Part shown: positions 49,228 to 56,586 of the stretch, piece after piece
Position numbering within the stretch: the first letter of the stretch is position 1
Layout: each line of letters opens with the position of its first letter
Assembly: GCA_049647585.1 (NCBI GenBank)
Contig: JBARXY010000023.1
Location: forward strand, 1 to 56,586
Source of the DNA: JAGQSZ01 sp049647585
GTDB taxonomy: Bacteria; Actinomycetota; Acidimicrobiia; Acidimicrobiales; Microtrichaceae
Direction of reading: 5' to 3'
Length of the DNA stretch: 56,586 nucleotides
Notes under the pieces: model-generated
What the model was told of the DNA's origin: nothing
Databases searched by the model: none
The model's input: only the letters and a program-made list of their open reading frames with translations
Translations under genes and position numbers: made by a program

Positions 49228-50964
49228 GTGGAGGCAATCGTCGGGGTCCACGGGGATGAGAACGCAACGGCAGAGGCATCTCAAGACTGGCCGGTTCCCA
49301 GATTTGTCGAACGTCGACTCGGGCGGTTCGACCAACGCTCGCTGAGTGCTTGGATCATCGGGATCGCGGCTGTGGTGGCGTTCCTCATCAGATGGACACA
49401 GGACGACAGCTTCATTTCACTGCGCTACGCACGGAACTTTGTCGAGGGCCACGGGCTCGTCTACAACCCCGGAGACAACGTCGAGGGTTATACGAACTTC
49501 CTGTGGACCATGCTCATGGCGATCCCACTGAAGCTTGGACGAGATCCCGTACTTTTCGGGCACCTGATCGGCGTCGCTTCCATGTGCGTCACTCTGCTGG
49601 CGACGATCCGGATCGCAACCCGAATCTTCGACTCGAAGCTGCTCGGCAACTTCACGGCGCTAATCCTGTTGACCAACCTCACCTTCATTGCGTACGCAAC
49701 CGGTGGCTTGGAAACTCAGTTGCAGACTGCCCTGATCATGTGTGTCTGGGGACTTGCGATTCCGACTCTGCTGTCACCACTCAACACCTGGCAGTCACGG
49801 ACACCGCCCCTGCGGACTGTCGACCTGCTCCTTTTGTCGGTCGCTGCAGGTTTGGCCATTCTCACGAGGCTGGATTCGGTCCTCATCATCGTCGTTCCGG
49901 CCATCGCCGTGTTCTGGGTCGTTCTTCGAGCCCGCAAGCATCTGCTGGTAAACCTGATCGCCCTGGTCGTACCAGTTCTGATCCTGGTGGTTCCGTGGAC
50001 GGTGTGGCGCCTCGATACCTACGGATCTCTCATACCGAACACAGCTGTCGCAAAAGAGAACACTCTCCGCGTCAGCCTTTTGCAGGGGATGTCGTTCCTA
50101 TTCTTCTTCATCGTTCTGAATCTGCTCTTCGTATTTGTCCCGACAGCCGTGGTCCGTGGTCGTGAGGTCCTGGTCCGACGGCCATTCGTAGCTGTATCGG
50201 CCACCCTGGGCCTGTGGATCCTGTATCTGCTCAAGGTCGGAGCGGACTTCATGGAGTTCCGCTTCATGGTCGCTGTCCTTCCGCTCTTGTCCCTGGTACT
50301 GGTTGGGTTGATCTGCCGCACACGTTCTGAGGTCTTGAAGAAGGTCCTCGTGTCCAGCCTCGTCGCCGGACTTGTGGTTCATTTCGCCGTTCTGGGCGCC
50401 ACCGGCGGAATCGCAAACCTCGACACGATCCCTGATCTCAACGACTACGTGGCCAACCCGATGTCGGGCGAGATTGTGATGGGCAAGGAATTGCGCACAG
50501 TTCTCCATGGCTCGGAGGCAGCCGAACTACCGGGCAGCGGTTCCGCCATAATCGCCAGTTCTGCTGCTGGAGCCATCCCTTACTTTGCAAGGCTGCGAGC
50601 CATTGATCCTCTGGGCCTGAACGACCGGTGGACCGCACGCCATGGGTTGTTGCTGGATTCACGGAAGATCCCCAAGCCCGGCCATACCCGCATGTCAACG
50701 TTCGCCTACCTGAATGAGCAGGACGTCAATCTGCTGGTCGGCTTCCGTGGCAGTCCCAGACCTGACGGGTACGACATGGATGACCTGTACCGCATTTTCC
50801 GTGAAGCCGAGCCCGACGTCGAACACTTGCGCCGGGACGCCACGATGATCGAAATGCCGATGCAGGACGGCACCGTCTACGCATTGGTTTATCTGAAGCC
50901 CCACCCCGACATCGACGCGGCGGTTCGCTCGGGCCGCTGGCATGAGGTTCCTCTCGACTTTTGA
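49228..50964 (+). CDS. AftB-like GT-C membrane glycosyltransferase
   Basis: 578 residues from GTG with AGGAGGGG just upstream. After a 40-residue cytoplasmic lead comes a helix and the first outer loop RWTQDDSFISLRYARNFVEG and HGLVYNPGDNVEGYTNFLWT, the Asp-containing catalytic loop of mycobacterial arabinosyltransferase AftB and related GT-C enzymes that use polyprenyl-phosphate sugars. About ten membrane helices follow to residue 395, then a soluble extracytoplasmic domain of about 180 residues (IPYFARLRAIDPLGLNDRWT). The donor and acceptor are not known; the enzyme need not make arabinan in this organism. It ends 32 bases before the convergent nnrD stop. Confidence 0.82.
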   Translation: MEAIVGVHGDENATAEASQDWPVPRFVERRLGRFDQRSLSAWIIGIAAVVAFLIRWTQDDSFISLRYARNFVEGHGLVYNPGDNVEGYTNFLWTMLMAIPLKLGRDPVLFGHLIGVASMCVTLLATIRIATRIFDSKLLGNFTALILLTNLTFIAYATGGLETQLQTALIMCVWGLAIPTLLSPLNTWQSRTPPLRTVDLLLLSVAAGLAILTRLDSVLIIVVPAIAVFWVVLRARKHLLVNLIALVVPVLILVVPWTVWRLDTYGSLIPNTAVAKENTLRVSLLQGMSFLFFFIVLNLLFVFVPTAVVRGREVLVRRPFVAVSATLGLWILYLLKVGADFMEFRFMVAVLPLLSLVLVGLICRTRSEVLKKVLVSSLVAGLVVHFAVLGATGGIANLDTIPDLNDYVANPMSGEIVMGKELRTVLHGSEAAELPGSGSAIIASSAAGAIPYFARLRAIDPLGLNDRWTARHGLLLDSRKIPKPGHTRMSTFAYLNEQDVNLLVGFRGSPRPDGYDMDDLYRIFREAEPDVEHLRRDATMIEMPMQDGTVYALVYLKPHPDIDAAVRSGRWHEVPLDF

Positions 50965-50996
50965 AACTGACGCCCGCGGTGCCGTCGGAGCGCGAC

Positions 50997-52385
50997 CTAC
51001 TTGGCGACGGCTTCCCGGGCCGCCGGAATCTGGTCGACCACATCACTCGCGACAAGACCACGCTCGTGGCCCAGCGACGCGGCCCGGCCATGTATGTGAG
51101 CACCCGCAGCCGCGGCCCACAACGGTTCGGACCCCAGAGCCACATACGCCGAGATGATGCCGGTCAAAACATCGCCCGTTCCGGCGGTGGCCAGTCGCGA
51201 ATCGCCGGTGTTGGTGAGGAGTACCTGACCATCCGGATCTGCCACGACGGTCGTTGATCCCTTCAACAACACGACCGCGCCGCAGCGGTCAGCCAAGCGC
51301 TGAGCGGCGGCGATCCGGTCGACTCCGGGCGGCTCACCGACAATGCGTTCGTACTCGCCGTCGTGCGGGGTGAGGATCGTCGGTGAACGGCGACCGGCGA
51401 GTATCTCGCCTGCCTCCACCCCGAGCGCCGTCAACCCGTCGCCATCGATGACCAGCGTGAAGCCATCAGCGGAAGCGAGTTCACGTACTTCCCTGCGAGT
51501 GGCATCCTCCAACCCCAGACCGGGCCCCACCGTCACGACGGCAAAGCGGTCGACCCCATCGGTGACCGCCCTGGCCCAACCTGTCAGAGGCAGGGATGTC
51601 GTGACCGCCTCGATCGGGACATCGGGAGATTCGACTCCTGGGCTCGACACCCGCACATAGCCCGCACCGGCGCGCATCGCCGCGGCCGCGCTCAATCTGG
51701 CTGCTCCCGACATTCCCGGTGAACCGGCGACGAGCCAGACGGCGTGACGCCATTTGTGATCTTCCCTGGAGCGGTCCGGAACCCTCGCCGGAATGTCGCT
51801 GTCCTCGACCAGGTGGATCTGAGAACTGCTCACGTCCAAGCCGATGTCCACGACCTCGACGGTCCCGCTCAGCGCTGCTCCGTCGCCGAAGAGGTGGCCC
51901 GGTTTGAGCGCGGCGAACGTCACTGTTCTACGAGCCTGGGCAGGCCTTCCCGATGCGAGCCCGTTGAGCCCCGAAACACCCGAAACCAGGTCGACCCCGA
52001 GCACGGGAGTCGTCCCAACGTCGGGGAAGTCGAAAGTCCCCCTGAACCCGGTTCCGAAGGCGGCGTCGACGACCAGATCGAAGCTCTGCCCTGCACCGGA
52101 GTCAGGCAGGGTGGCCTCGGCCGTTCCAGAACAGGCGTCCCGGGTCACTTCGATCACCGTCACCCGCACACCTCGGGCAGAGAGCAGACGGCCGGCGACC
52201 CGTCCGTCTTCCCCGTTGTTCCCGGGCCCGGCGACGATCAGGACCCGCTTTCCGTAGGTCCCACCCATCATCTCGATGGCTACCCGTGCGACGTGTCCGG
52301 CCGCACGACGGATCAGCACTTCCGACGACTCCGGCGCAGTCCGGTCGACTTCGGCCATCTGTGCCGGGGTCAGGACCGGAATCAC
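50997..52385 (-). CDS. nnrD: Bifunctional NAD(P)H-hydrate epimerase / ADP-dependent dehydratase
   Basis: Repairs hydrated NAD(P)H. 462 residues: an N-terminal YjeF epimerase domain (LTPAQMAEVDRTAPESSEVL, VLIVAGPGNNGEDGRVAGRL; the more usual sequence is NNGGDG) to about 205 and a C-terminal ribokinase-like dehydratase domain (AVWLVAGSPGMSGAARLSAA, PTILTPHDGEYERIVGE, VVLLKGSTTVVADPDG, RLATAGTGDVLTGIISAYVA with the catalytic Asp). The GTG start lies 15 bases after the acpS stop, in the order GlmS-like, acpS, nnrD. Confidence 0.95.
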   Translation of the reverse strand: MIPVLTPAQMAEVDRTAPESSEVLIRRAAGHVARVAIEMMGGTYGKRVLIVAGPGNNGEDGRVAGRLLSARGVRVTVIEVTRDACSGTAEATLPDSGAGQSFDLVVDAAFGTGFRGTFDFPDVGTTPVLGVDLVSGVSGLNGLASGRPAQARRTVTFAALKPGHLFGDGAALSGTVEVVDIGLDVSSSQIHLVEDSDIPARVPDRSREDHKWRHAVWLVAGSPGMSGAARLSAAAAMRAGAGYVRVSSPGVESPDVPIEAVTTSLPLTGWARAVTDGVDRFAVVTVGPGLGLEDATRREVRELASADGFTLVIDGDGLTALGVEAGEILAGRRSPTILTPHDGEYERIVGEPPGVDRIAAAQRLADRCGAVVLLKGSTTVVADPDGQVLLTNTGDSRLATAGTGDVLTGIISAYVALGSEPLWAAAAGAHIHGRAASLGHERGLVASDVVDQIPAAREAVAK

Positions 52386-52400
52386 TGCCCGAGCACCCCG

Positions 52401-52796
52401 TCAGGCCGGCACTGTCGTTGCAAGAGCAACGGCATGCGCGATCGAGCGGGTGTGGGTGAGGCTGATACTCCAGCGAATGTCACCCTTGCTACGTGCCAGA
52501 TCGAGGGCCCGGCCACGCAGAACCACTCCCGGAGCGCCATGGGCATCCTTGATCACCTCTATGTCAGTGAACGACATCGAGTCCATACCCCGACCGAGCG
52601 CCTTCATGACCGCCTCCTTGGCAGCGAAACGAGCCGCTAGGTGCGGCAATGGGTCGGCGAAGTTGGCGGCATAGTCCCACTCCGCCTCGGTAAAGATGCG
52701 GGTACGCAGCCCGGGCTGTCGCTCAAGGGCGCGTCGCATGTCGTCGACCTCGACGATGTCGGTTCCGATCACCGAGCCCGCCGGAGCCTCGATCAC
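52401..52796 (-). CDS. acpS: Holo-[acyl-carrier-protein] synthase
   Basis: Attaches 4'-phosphopantetheine to ACP. 131 residues: VIGTDIVEVDDMRRALERQ (Mg-binding Asp), RIFTEAEWDYA, HLAARFAAKEAVMKALGRGM (Glu ligand, K-E-A signature), and SISLTHTRSIAHAVALA. The GTG start overlaps the stop of the GlmS-like gene by four bases (GTGA). Length is normal. Confidence 0.96.
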   Translation of the reverse strand: MIEAPAGSVIGTDIVEVDDMRRALERQPGLRTRIFTEAEWDYAANFADPLPHLAARFAAKEAVMKALGRGMDSMSFTDIEVIKDAHGAPGVVLRGRALDLARSKGDIRWSISLTHTRSIAHAVALATTVPA

Positions 52797-55700
52797 GACC
52801 GCCAGCGGTCCGCGAGGTCCAGAATCGGCACGGTCAACAGATCCTCGACCGGTTGCTCGCCGAGCAGATCGTCACGGAACACGTCTTCGGTCTCGGTGAC
52901 CGCGTCGCGCAGCGCCTGATATCGGCGGCGGTATCCCTGCATGACCGCCCGGGCCGTAGCCGGCGCCAGTCGGTCAGCGACGTTGATGTGAAGCAGCTGA
53001 AGTCCGGTGGTCACACCGTCCTTGATCTCGGGCAGGATCAAGACCAGTCGACCGTCGCTGCGACCCTTGGCGATCATCAGCTCCTGCTCACGAGCCACAA
53101 GAGCCTTGGTGCCACGCAGTCTTGGGTCCCGTTCGACCCTGGACGCAAGCCCGCTCGAAACGCCGCCCCGATCGATGATGACGAGTGTCGCCCGCTCCAG
53201 ATCGTCGCCGTGGTCCACGCCGTAGCGGGTGAAGCCGGACACTCCGACCACAGCCGGATTGAGTTCGCCAACTGCCCGCAACGTCGAATAGGTGAGCCGA
53301 TCTCGCGGTGAGCCAGCCTTGAACAACTCGTCAACCAGCGGGATCTGCAACAGCGATTCGTCACTGCGGCTGATACCCACCGTCACAGTCTTGGCCTGAT
53401 GCTTGATGGCGTCCACTGGCCGTGTCAGCTCCTCGATCGCAGCGCTCAGCCCACTGCTCAGATCCTCGAGGACAACCCCGGGGGACCCGATCTTGCCGAA
53501 CTCGAGTTGGTATCCGTCGAGTGGGCTCATCCCCACCGCGTAGCGGAAGTGCCCGGCGAGTCGCACTGCGGTGTTCGCCTCAAGGTGGCCGTTGTACGAA
53601 CCGGCCCGCAGTCCGTCCATGTAGCTACCCGCATTGCGGGTCAGCTCGATCCGTACTTGGTTGAGGAGGTCCTCGCCGTCGACATTGTCCCCGTTGAGGT
53701 CGCCACCGATGCTGGCCGCGGCAACGTCGATCGCGGCACGCGCCTCACGCAACGGGCGGGCCTGGGCGTCAATTGCCAGCGCCGCCTCGTAGCCGAACAG
53801 ATGCCCGGCCATGGTCGACAGGATGAAGGCCAGTCGGGGGTGCGTGGACGGAACCGTCAGCACAGCGACCGCAGCCGGGAAGGATCGGTCACCTTCAGAG
53901 GCAATCACGATCGGAGCGGCCTTGTGCGCCCGGAAGATCGCGACTTCCTTGGACACGTCATCAGCGGTGGAACCGACCAGGCCGGTTGCGCACACAAGAA
54001 TCATCGGCTCGGAGGACAGGTCGATGTGCTTCTTGTCCTCGGTACCGTCACACGCGATCGACTTGTAACAGAGCTCCGAGAGCTTCACCCGAATCTCACG
54101 TGCCGCGATCTGGTTGACCCCGTTGCCCACGATCGCCCAATAACGACGACTCGGTCCGAAGCTCCTGGCCGCATCCGCCGCCGCCTGGCGGACCTGCAGA
54201 GCCTCTTCCATGCGCTCGGGCAGTTCAGCCAACGCTCGCAGCAGCTCCTGCTGCTCGCGAGTCGAGGACCGCAACCCATCGGGAACCTCATCCGCGATGA
54301 CCTGGGCCAACAGCAGCCCGGCAGCAACCTGGGAGTAGAACGCCTTGGTGGATGCAACGCTCATCTCGACGTCACGGCCATCGGACGTGTAGAGCACACC
54401 GTCGGCCTTGTCGGTCAGGTCACTCCCCCGCCTGTTGACGATGGCAATCACCGACGCCCCGCGGGAGCGGACCAGGTCGACGGTCCTGTTTGTGTCGGTT
54501 GTGGTGCCCGACTGGCTGATGGCGATGACGAGCGTGTCGCTCATGTCGGCCCGCATGGCGAAACCGGAAAGTTCCGTGGCGAGGATCGACTCGACACGAA
54601 CGTCGGCATCCGCGAGGAAGTCGGACAGGTGGTAGGCGAGGCTCTGCCCGGCGATCGCGGCGGTTCCCTGGCCGATCACCTGGACCCGGTCGATCTTTCC
54701 GGAGCGGAGGTCCTCACGTACGGAGGCCGGGACGATCTCGTCTCCGAGGACGACGCTGATCGATTCACCATCGTCGAGGAGCTTGCCCCGGAGCGTCTTG
54801 CGGAACGACCCCGGCGACGCGGTTATCTCCTTGAGCAGGAAGTGTGGGTAGTCGCCCCGGTCGATGTCTCTGGTCGTCACCTGTGCGGTGTCCAGATCGT
54901 CGCTTCCGATCGGAAGTACCGACCCGTCGTAGGACAGCCGGGTGATCCCCTCGACGGTTCCCGCACCCGCGGCGCTCAGCTCGATGATCTGGCCCCGACT
55001 ACCCGCCGGGTTGTCCGGATCGGCCGGGGTCTCGCCGTCCATCCGGACGTAGGTGCTGGTCTCCTCGACAACTCCGTACGGTTCGGAGGCGACGATGAAC
55101 GTGTCCTCGGCAAGGCCCACGTAGAGCGCCTGCCCGCTGCCCCGCGAGGCCAGGAAGAGCTTGTCCGGAGTCGCTGCTGCGGTTGCTGCGATCGCCACCG
55201 ACCCTTCCAGGCGCACGACTGTCTCGCGGAACGCGTCGGCTGTCGAAAGTCCCGAGCTCAACCCGCGCGAGATGAGCGTCGGGATGACCTTGGCGTCGGT
55301 GGTGATCTCCGGGGCTATATCGAGTCCGTCCGACACCGTCAGGTCGGAGTGGTTGTCCACGTCGCCGTTGAGGACCGCCGTCACGAACGGAATGCCCGGG
55401 GCGGCAGCACTGCTGGCGGCGTCGATTTCATCGGAGCACTGCGGATGGGCGTTGGGTTCGGAAATGATTCCGATCGAGGCCCAGCGGGTGTGGCCCAGCA
55501 CAAGACCTTCGACCTCTGGGCTGGCAAGAGCCAATTGCAGCAACTCGTCAGACGCGATGGCCGAACGGAGGGCAGCGGTGTTGTCGCCAAGCTCCCCGAT
55601 CTCGGCTGCGGCCTTGTAGACGATCACGAGAGTTTCGCCATCGAGCCTTGCGGCACCCGAGGTGAATCCACGCAACCCACGAGCCCTGACCATCGCCACG

Positions 55701-56284
55701 ACGCTCGGGTCGGTGACGTCCAGGCCGTGGCCGCTCAGCTGGACCTCGACTCCTGCGGAATCGCGACCGCGGACTTCCAGACGGTCGAGCGCAGATAGCG
55801 CTTGGTGCAGGCTGAACAGCACTCCGGCGCCAGCATCGCCGGGAGGTTCCGGCACGAGCGCTAGCACCTCTGTTGCAGCTCGCAACCTGTCCCGTTGGAT
55901 GGCCCAGATGGCGTCCTTGCAGCGGATCAGGGCGGCGTTGGTCAGTTCGAGTTGAGCGACGGACATTCCGTCACCGGCCAGTTCCGACGATGGACGGTCA
56001 AGCGTCGACTCGATGGCTGACGCAGCGGCTGCCACGTCAGCGATCCTCGCGGCGATCGAACGGGCCGCGTCGGGGTCGCGCATCAGGGTCAACAGGCCCG
56101 GCACGCCGGAAAGGGCCGTATTCACTATCTCCAGGCGGTCGGCCGCGTCGCCCAGGACCTTGGTCAGCTGACCTGTCGGGGTCGTCAGATGTGCGCTGAC
56201 TGCTGCGAGTTCGTCCACGAGGGGACCGGCAGGCGCCGGCTCACGACTTGAACGCCGTCTCACGACAGCGATGATTCCGCACAT
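52793..56284 (-). CDS. Giant GlmS-like glutamine amidotransferase / SIS-domain protein
   Basis: Positional counterpart of glmS (glucosamine-6-phosphate synthase) but 1163 residues instead of about 610. Cys2 opens the class II amidotransferase domain (MCGIIAVVRR), interrupted by a helical insert of about 150 residues before LEVRGRDSAGVEV; LGHTRWASIGIISEPNAHPQ and AVLNGDVDNHSDL complete it. SIS domain 1 holds VIGQGTAAIAGQSLAYHL and VIAISQSGTTTDTNRTVDLV; SIS 2 holds AIVGNGVNQIAAREIRVKLS. Where GlmS has ELKHGP this protein has GTEDKKHIDLS. A further 280 or so residues follow SIS 2. GGAGAAGG is eight bases before the ATG. Glucosamine-6-P synthesis is the likeliest role, but divergence leaves another amino-sugar reaction possible. 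Confidence 0.85.
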   Translation of the reverse strand: MCGIIAVVRRRSSREPAPAGPLVDELAAVSAHLTTPTGQLTKVLGDAADRLEIVNTALSGVPGLLTLMRDPDAARSIAARIADVAAAASAIESTLDRPSSELAGDGMSVAQLELTNAALIRCKDAIWAIQRDRLRAATEVLALVPEPPGDAGAGVLFSLHQALSALDRLEVRGRDSAGVEVQLSGHGLDVTDPSVVAMVRARGLRGFTSGAARLDGETLVIVYKAAAEIGELGDNTAALRSAIASDELLQLALASPEVEGLVLGHTRWASIGIISEPNAHPQCSDEIDAASSAAAPGIPFVTAVLNGDVDNHSDLTVSDGLDIAPEITTDAKVIPTLISRGLSSGLSTADAFRETVVRLEGSVAIAATAAATPDKLFLASRGSGQALYVGLAEDTFIVASEPYGVVEETSTYVRMDGETPADPDNPAGSRGQIIELSAAGAGTVEGITRLSYDGSVLPIGSDDLDTAQVTTRDIDRGDYPHFLLKEITASPGSFRKTLRGKLLDDGESISVVLGDEIVPASVREDLRSGKIDRVQVIGQGTAAIAGQSLAYHLSDFLADADVRVESILATELSGFAMRADMSDTLVIAISQSGTTTDTNRTVDLVRSRGASVIAIVNRRGSDLTDKADGVLYTSDGRDVEMSVASTKAFYSQVAAGLLLAQVIADEVPDGLRSSTREQQELLRALAELPERMEEALQVRQAAADAARSFGPSRRYWAIVGNGVNQIAAREIRVKLSELCYKSIACDGTEDKKHIDLSSEPMILVCATGLVGSTADDVSKEVAIFRAHKAAPIVIASEGDRSFPAAVAVLTVPSTHPRLAFILSTMAGHLFGYEAALAIDAQARPLREARAAIDVAAASIGGDLNGDNVDGEDLLNQVRIELTRNAGSYMDGLRAGSYNGHLEANTAVRLAGHFRYAVGMSPLDGYQLEFGKIGSPGVVLEDLSSGLSAAIEELTRPVDAIKHQAKTVTVGISRSDESLLQIPLVDELFKAGSPRDRLTYSTLRAVGELNPAVVGVSGFTRYGVDHGDDLERATLVIIDRGGVSSGLASRVERDPRLRGTKALVAREQELMIAKGRSDGRLVLILPEIKDGVTTGLQLLHINVADRLAPATARAVMQGYRRRYQALRDAVTETEDVFRDDLLGEQPVEDLLTVPILDLADRWRS

Positions 56285-56586
56285 GTAGACGTCCTTCTCC
56301 GGTGCACCGACCCGAACGACCGGTCACAGGACCGGCTGTCGCAGTATCGGCAATCCCAGAATCGTATCGGGCAAAGGGCCCGGTGCGTACTAGGCGCCTG
56401 AAAATCCGCGCCCCGCAGCACGGTCGCTCGATACCCGAGTCGTAACCTTCGACAAGACGCTGGCCCGTGCAGCTGGAACCACGGCGACGTTCCTCATTCC
56501 GTAAGGGTGACGCCACGAGGGACGAGGGACGAGGGATACCGGCGCGTTCCCTGTTCTGGCTGTCGTTCAGATACCCGCGGGTATCT
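56285..56586. other. Upstream region of the GlmS-like gene
   Basis: No gene seen. The ribosome-binding site of the leftward gene is at its left edge. It contains the tandem GGGACGA repeat around 56512-56534 and ends in a perfect 18-base palindrome, AGATACCCGCGGGTATCT (56569-56586), which finishes exactly at the last base of the window. Confidence 0.6.

Noticed and set aside
48832..49335. A 167-codon minus-strand frame between the second paralogue and the glycosyltransferase
   Set aside because: It is antisense to the ends of both well-supported genes and has no domain or start signal.
53399..55798. A 799-codon open frame on the plus strand opposite the GlmS-like gene
   Set aside because: It is the antisense shadow of a real, motif-rich gene in high-GC DNA; its translation is rich in Arg, Gly and Asp with no family motif.
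1..56586. rRNA, tRNA, riboswitch or insertion-sequence content
   Set aside because: I looked for cloverleaf-type sequences, conserved riboswitch cores and transposase motifs and saw none; a covariance-model scan would be needed to exclude small RNAs.

Overview
The window is high-GC DNA from an actinobacterium. The order glmS-like / acpS / nnrD / alr / tsaE / tsaB / rimI / tsaD / groES / groEL / guaB / guaB3 / guaA is the conserved actinobacterial housekeeping block. The accompanying families (GuaB3, a BTAD regulator, an F420-type luciferase-like oxidoreductase, an NlpC/P60 hydrolase, an AftB-like GT-C enzyme, CIRCE-controlled groESL) and the unusual 1163-residue GlmS-like protein suggest class Acidimicrobiia. 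That class assignment is inference; no rRNA or tRNA is visible to confirm it.

Layout. 1-3173: the tail of a glycine-rich protein, a repeat-built secreted lipoprotein, two strong hairpin terminators and a repeat-rich intergenic stretch. 3174-7425: purH-purN-sucD-sucC, all leftward. 7600-10096: a small membrane-anchored protein and an OafA-type acyltransferase with an SGNH domain that appears to start at CTG. 10175-14889: leftward pcrA / acyl-CoA ligase / thioesterase operon. 14993-16999: a small accessory island with a VapBC pair, a fragment of another vapC, a second toxin-antitoxin-like pair and an orphan. 17155-18937: divergent dienelactone hydrolase and luciferase-like oxidoreductase genes. 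19053-27860: cell-wall hydrolase, guaA, guaB3, a 129-residue protein with a short upstream ORF, type II NADH dehydrogenase, guaB and a NUDIX hydrolase.

27965-40097: groES-groEL behind two tandem CIRCE operators, then a leftward three-gene locus encoding a 1639-residue wall-anchored surface protein with an LAYTG sorting signal, a Wzy/WaaL-type polymerase or ligase fused to TPRs, and a 1041-residue BTAD/AAA/TPR regulator. 40374-46388: a DUF4184 membrane protein, DUF2332 and the tsaD-rimI-tsaB-tsaE operon for t6A synthesis, then alanine racemase. 46476-50964: two divergent paralogous secreted proteins of unknown function and an AftB-like membrane glycosyltransferase. 50997-56284: nnrD, acpS and the giant GlmS-like protein.

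Themes. Purine metabolism (purH, purN, guaA, guaB, guaB3) is concentrated here, with cell envelope and cell wall functions (alr, GlmS-like, NlpC/P60, acyltransferase, GT-C, Wzy-like). Eight genes without a close upstream co-directional partner carry a TANNNT box exactly 6 or 7 bases before the start codon, pointing to common leaderless transcription. Several genes and spacers carry fresh-looking short tandem duplications of 13, 15 or 23 bases, the clearest being a four-copy pentapeptide repeat at the start of tsaD.
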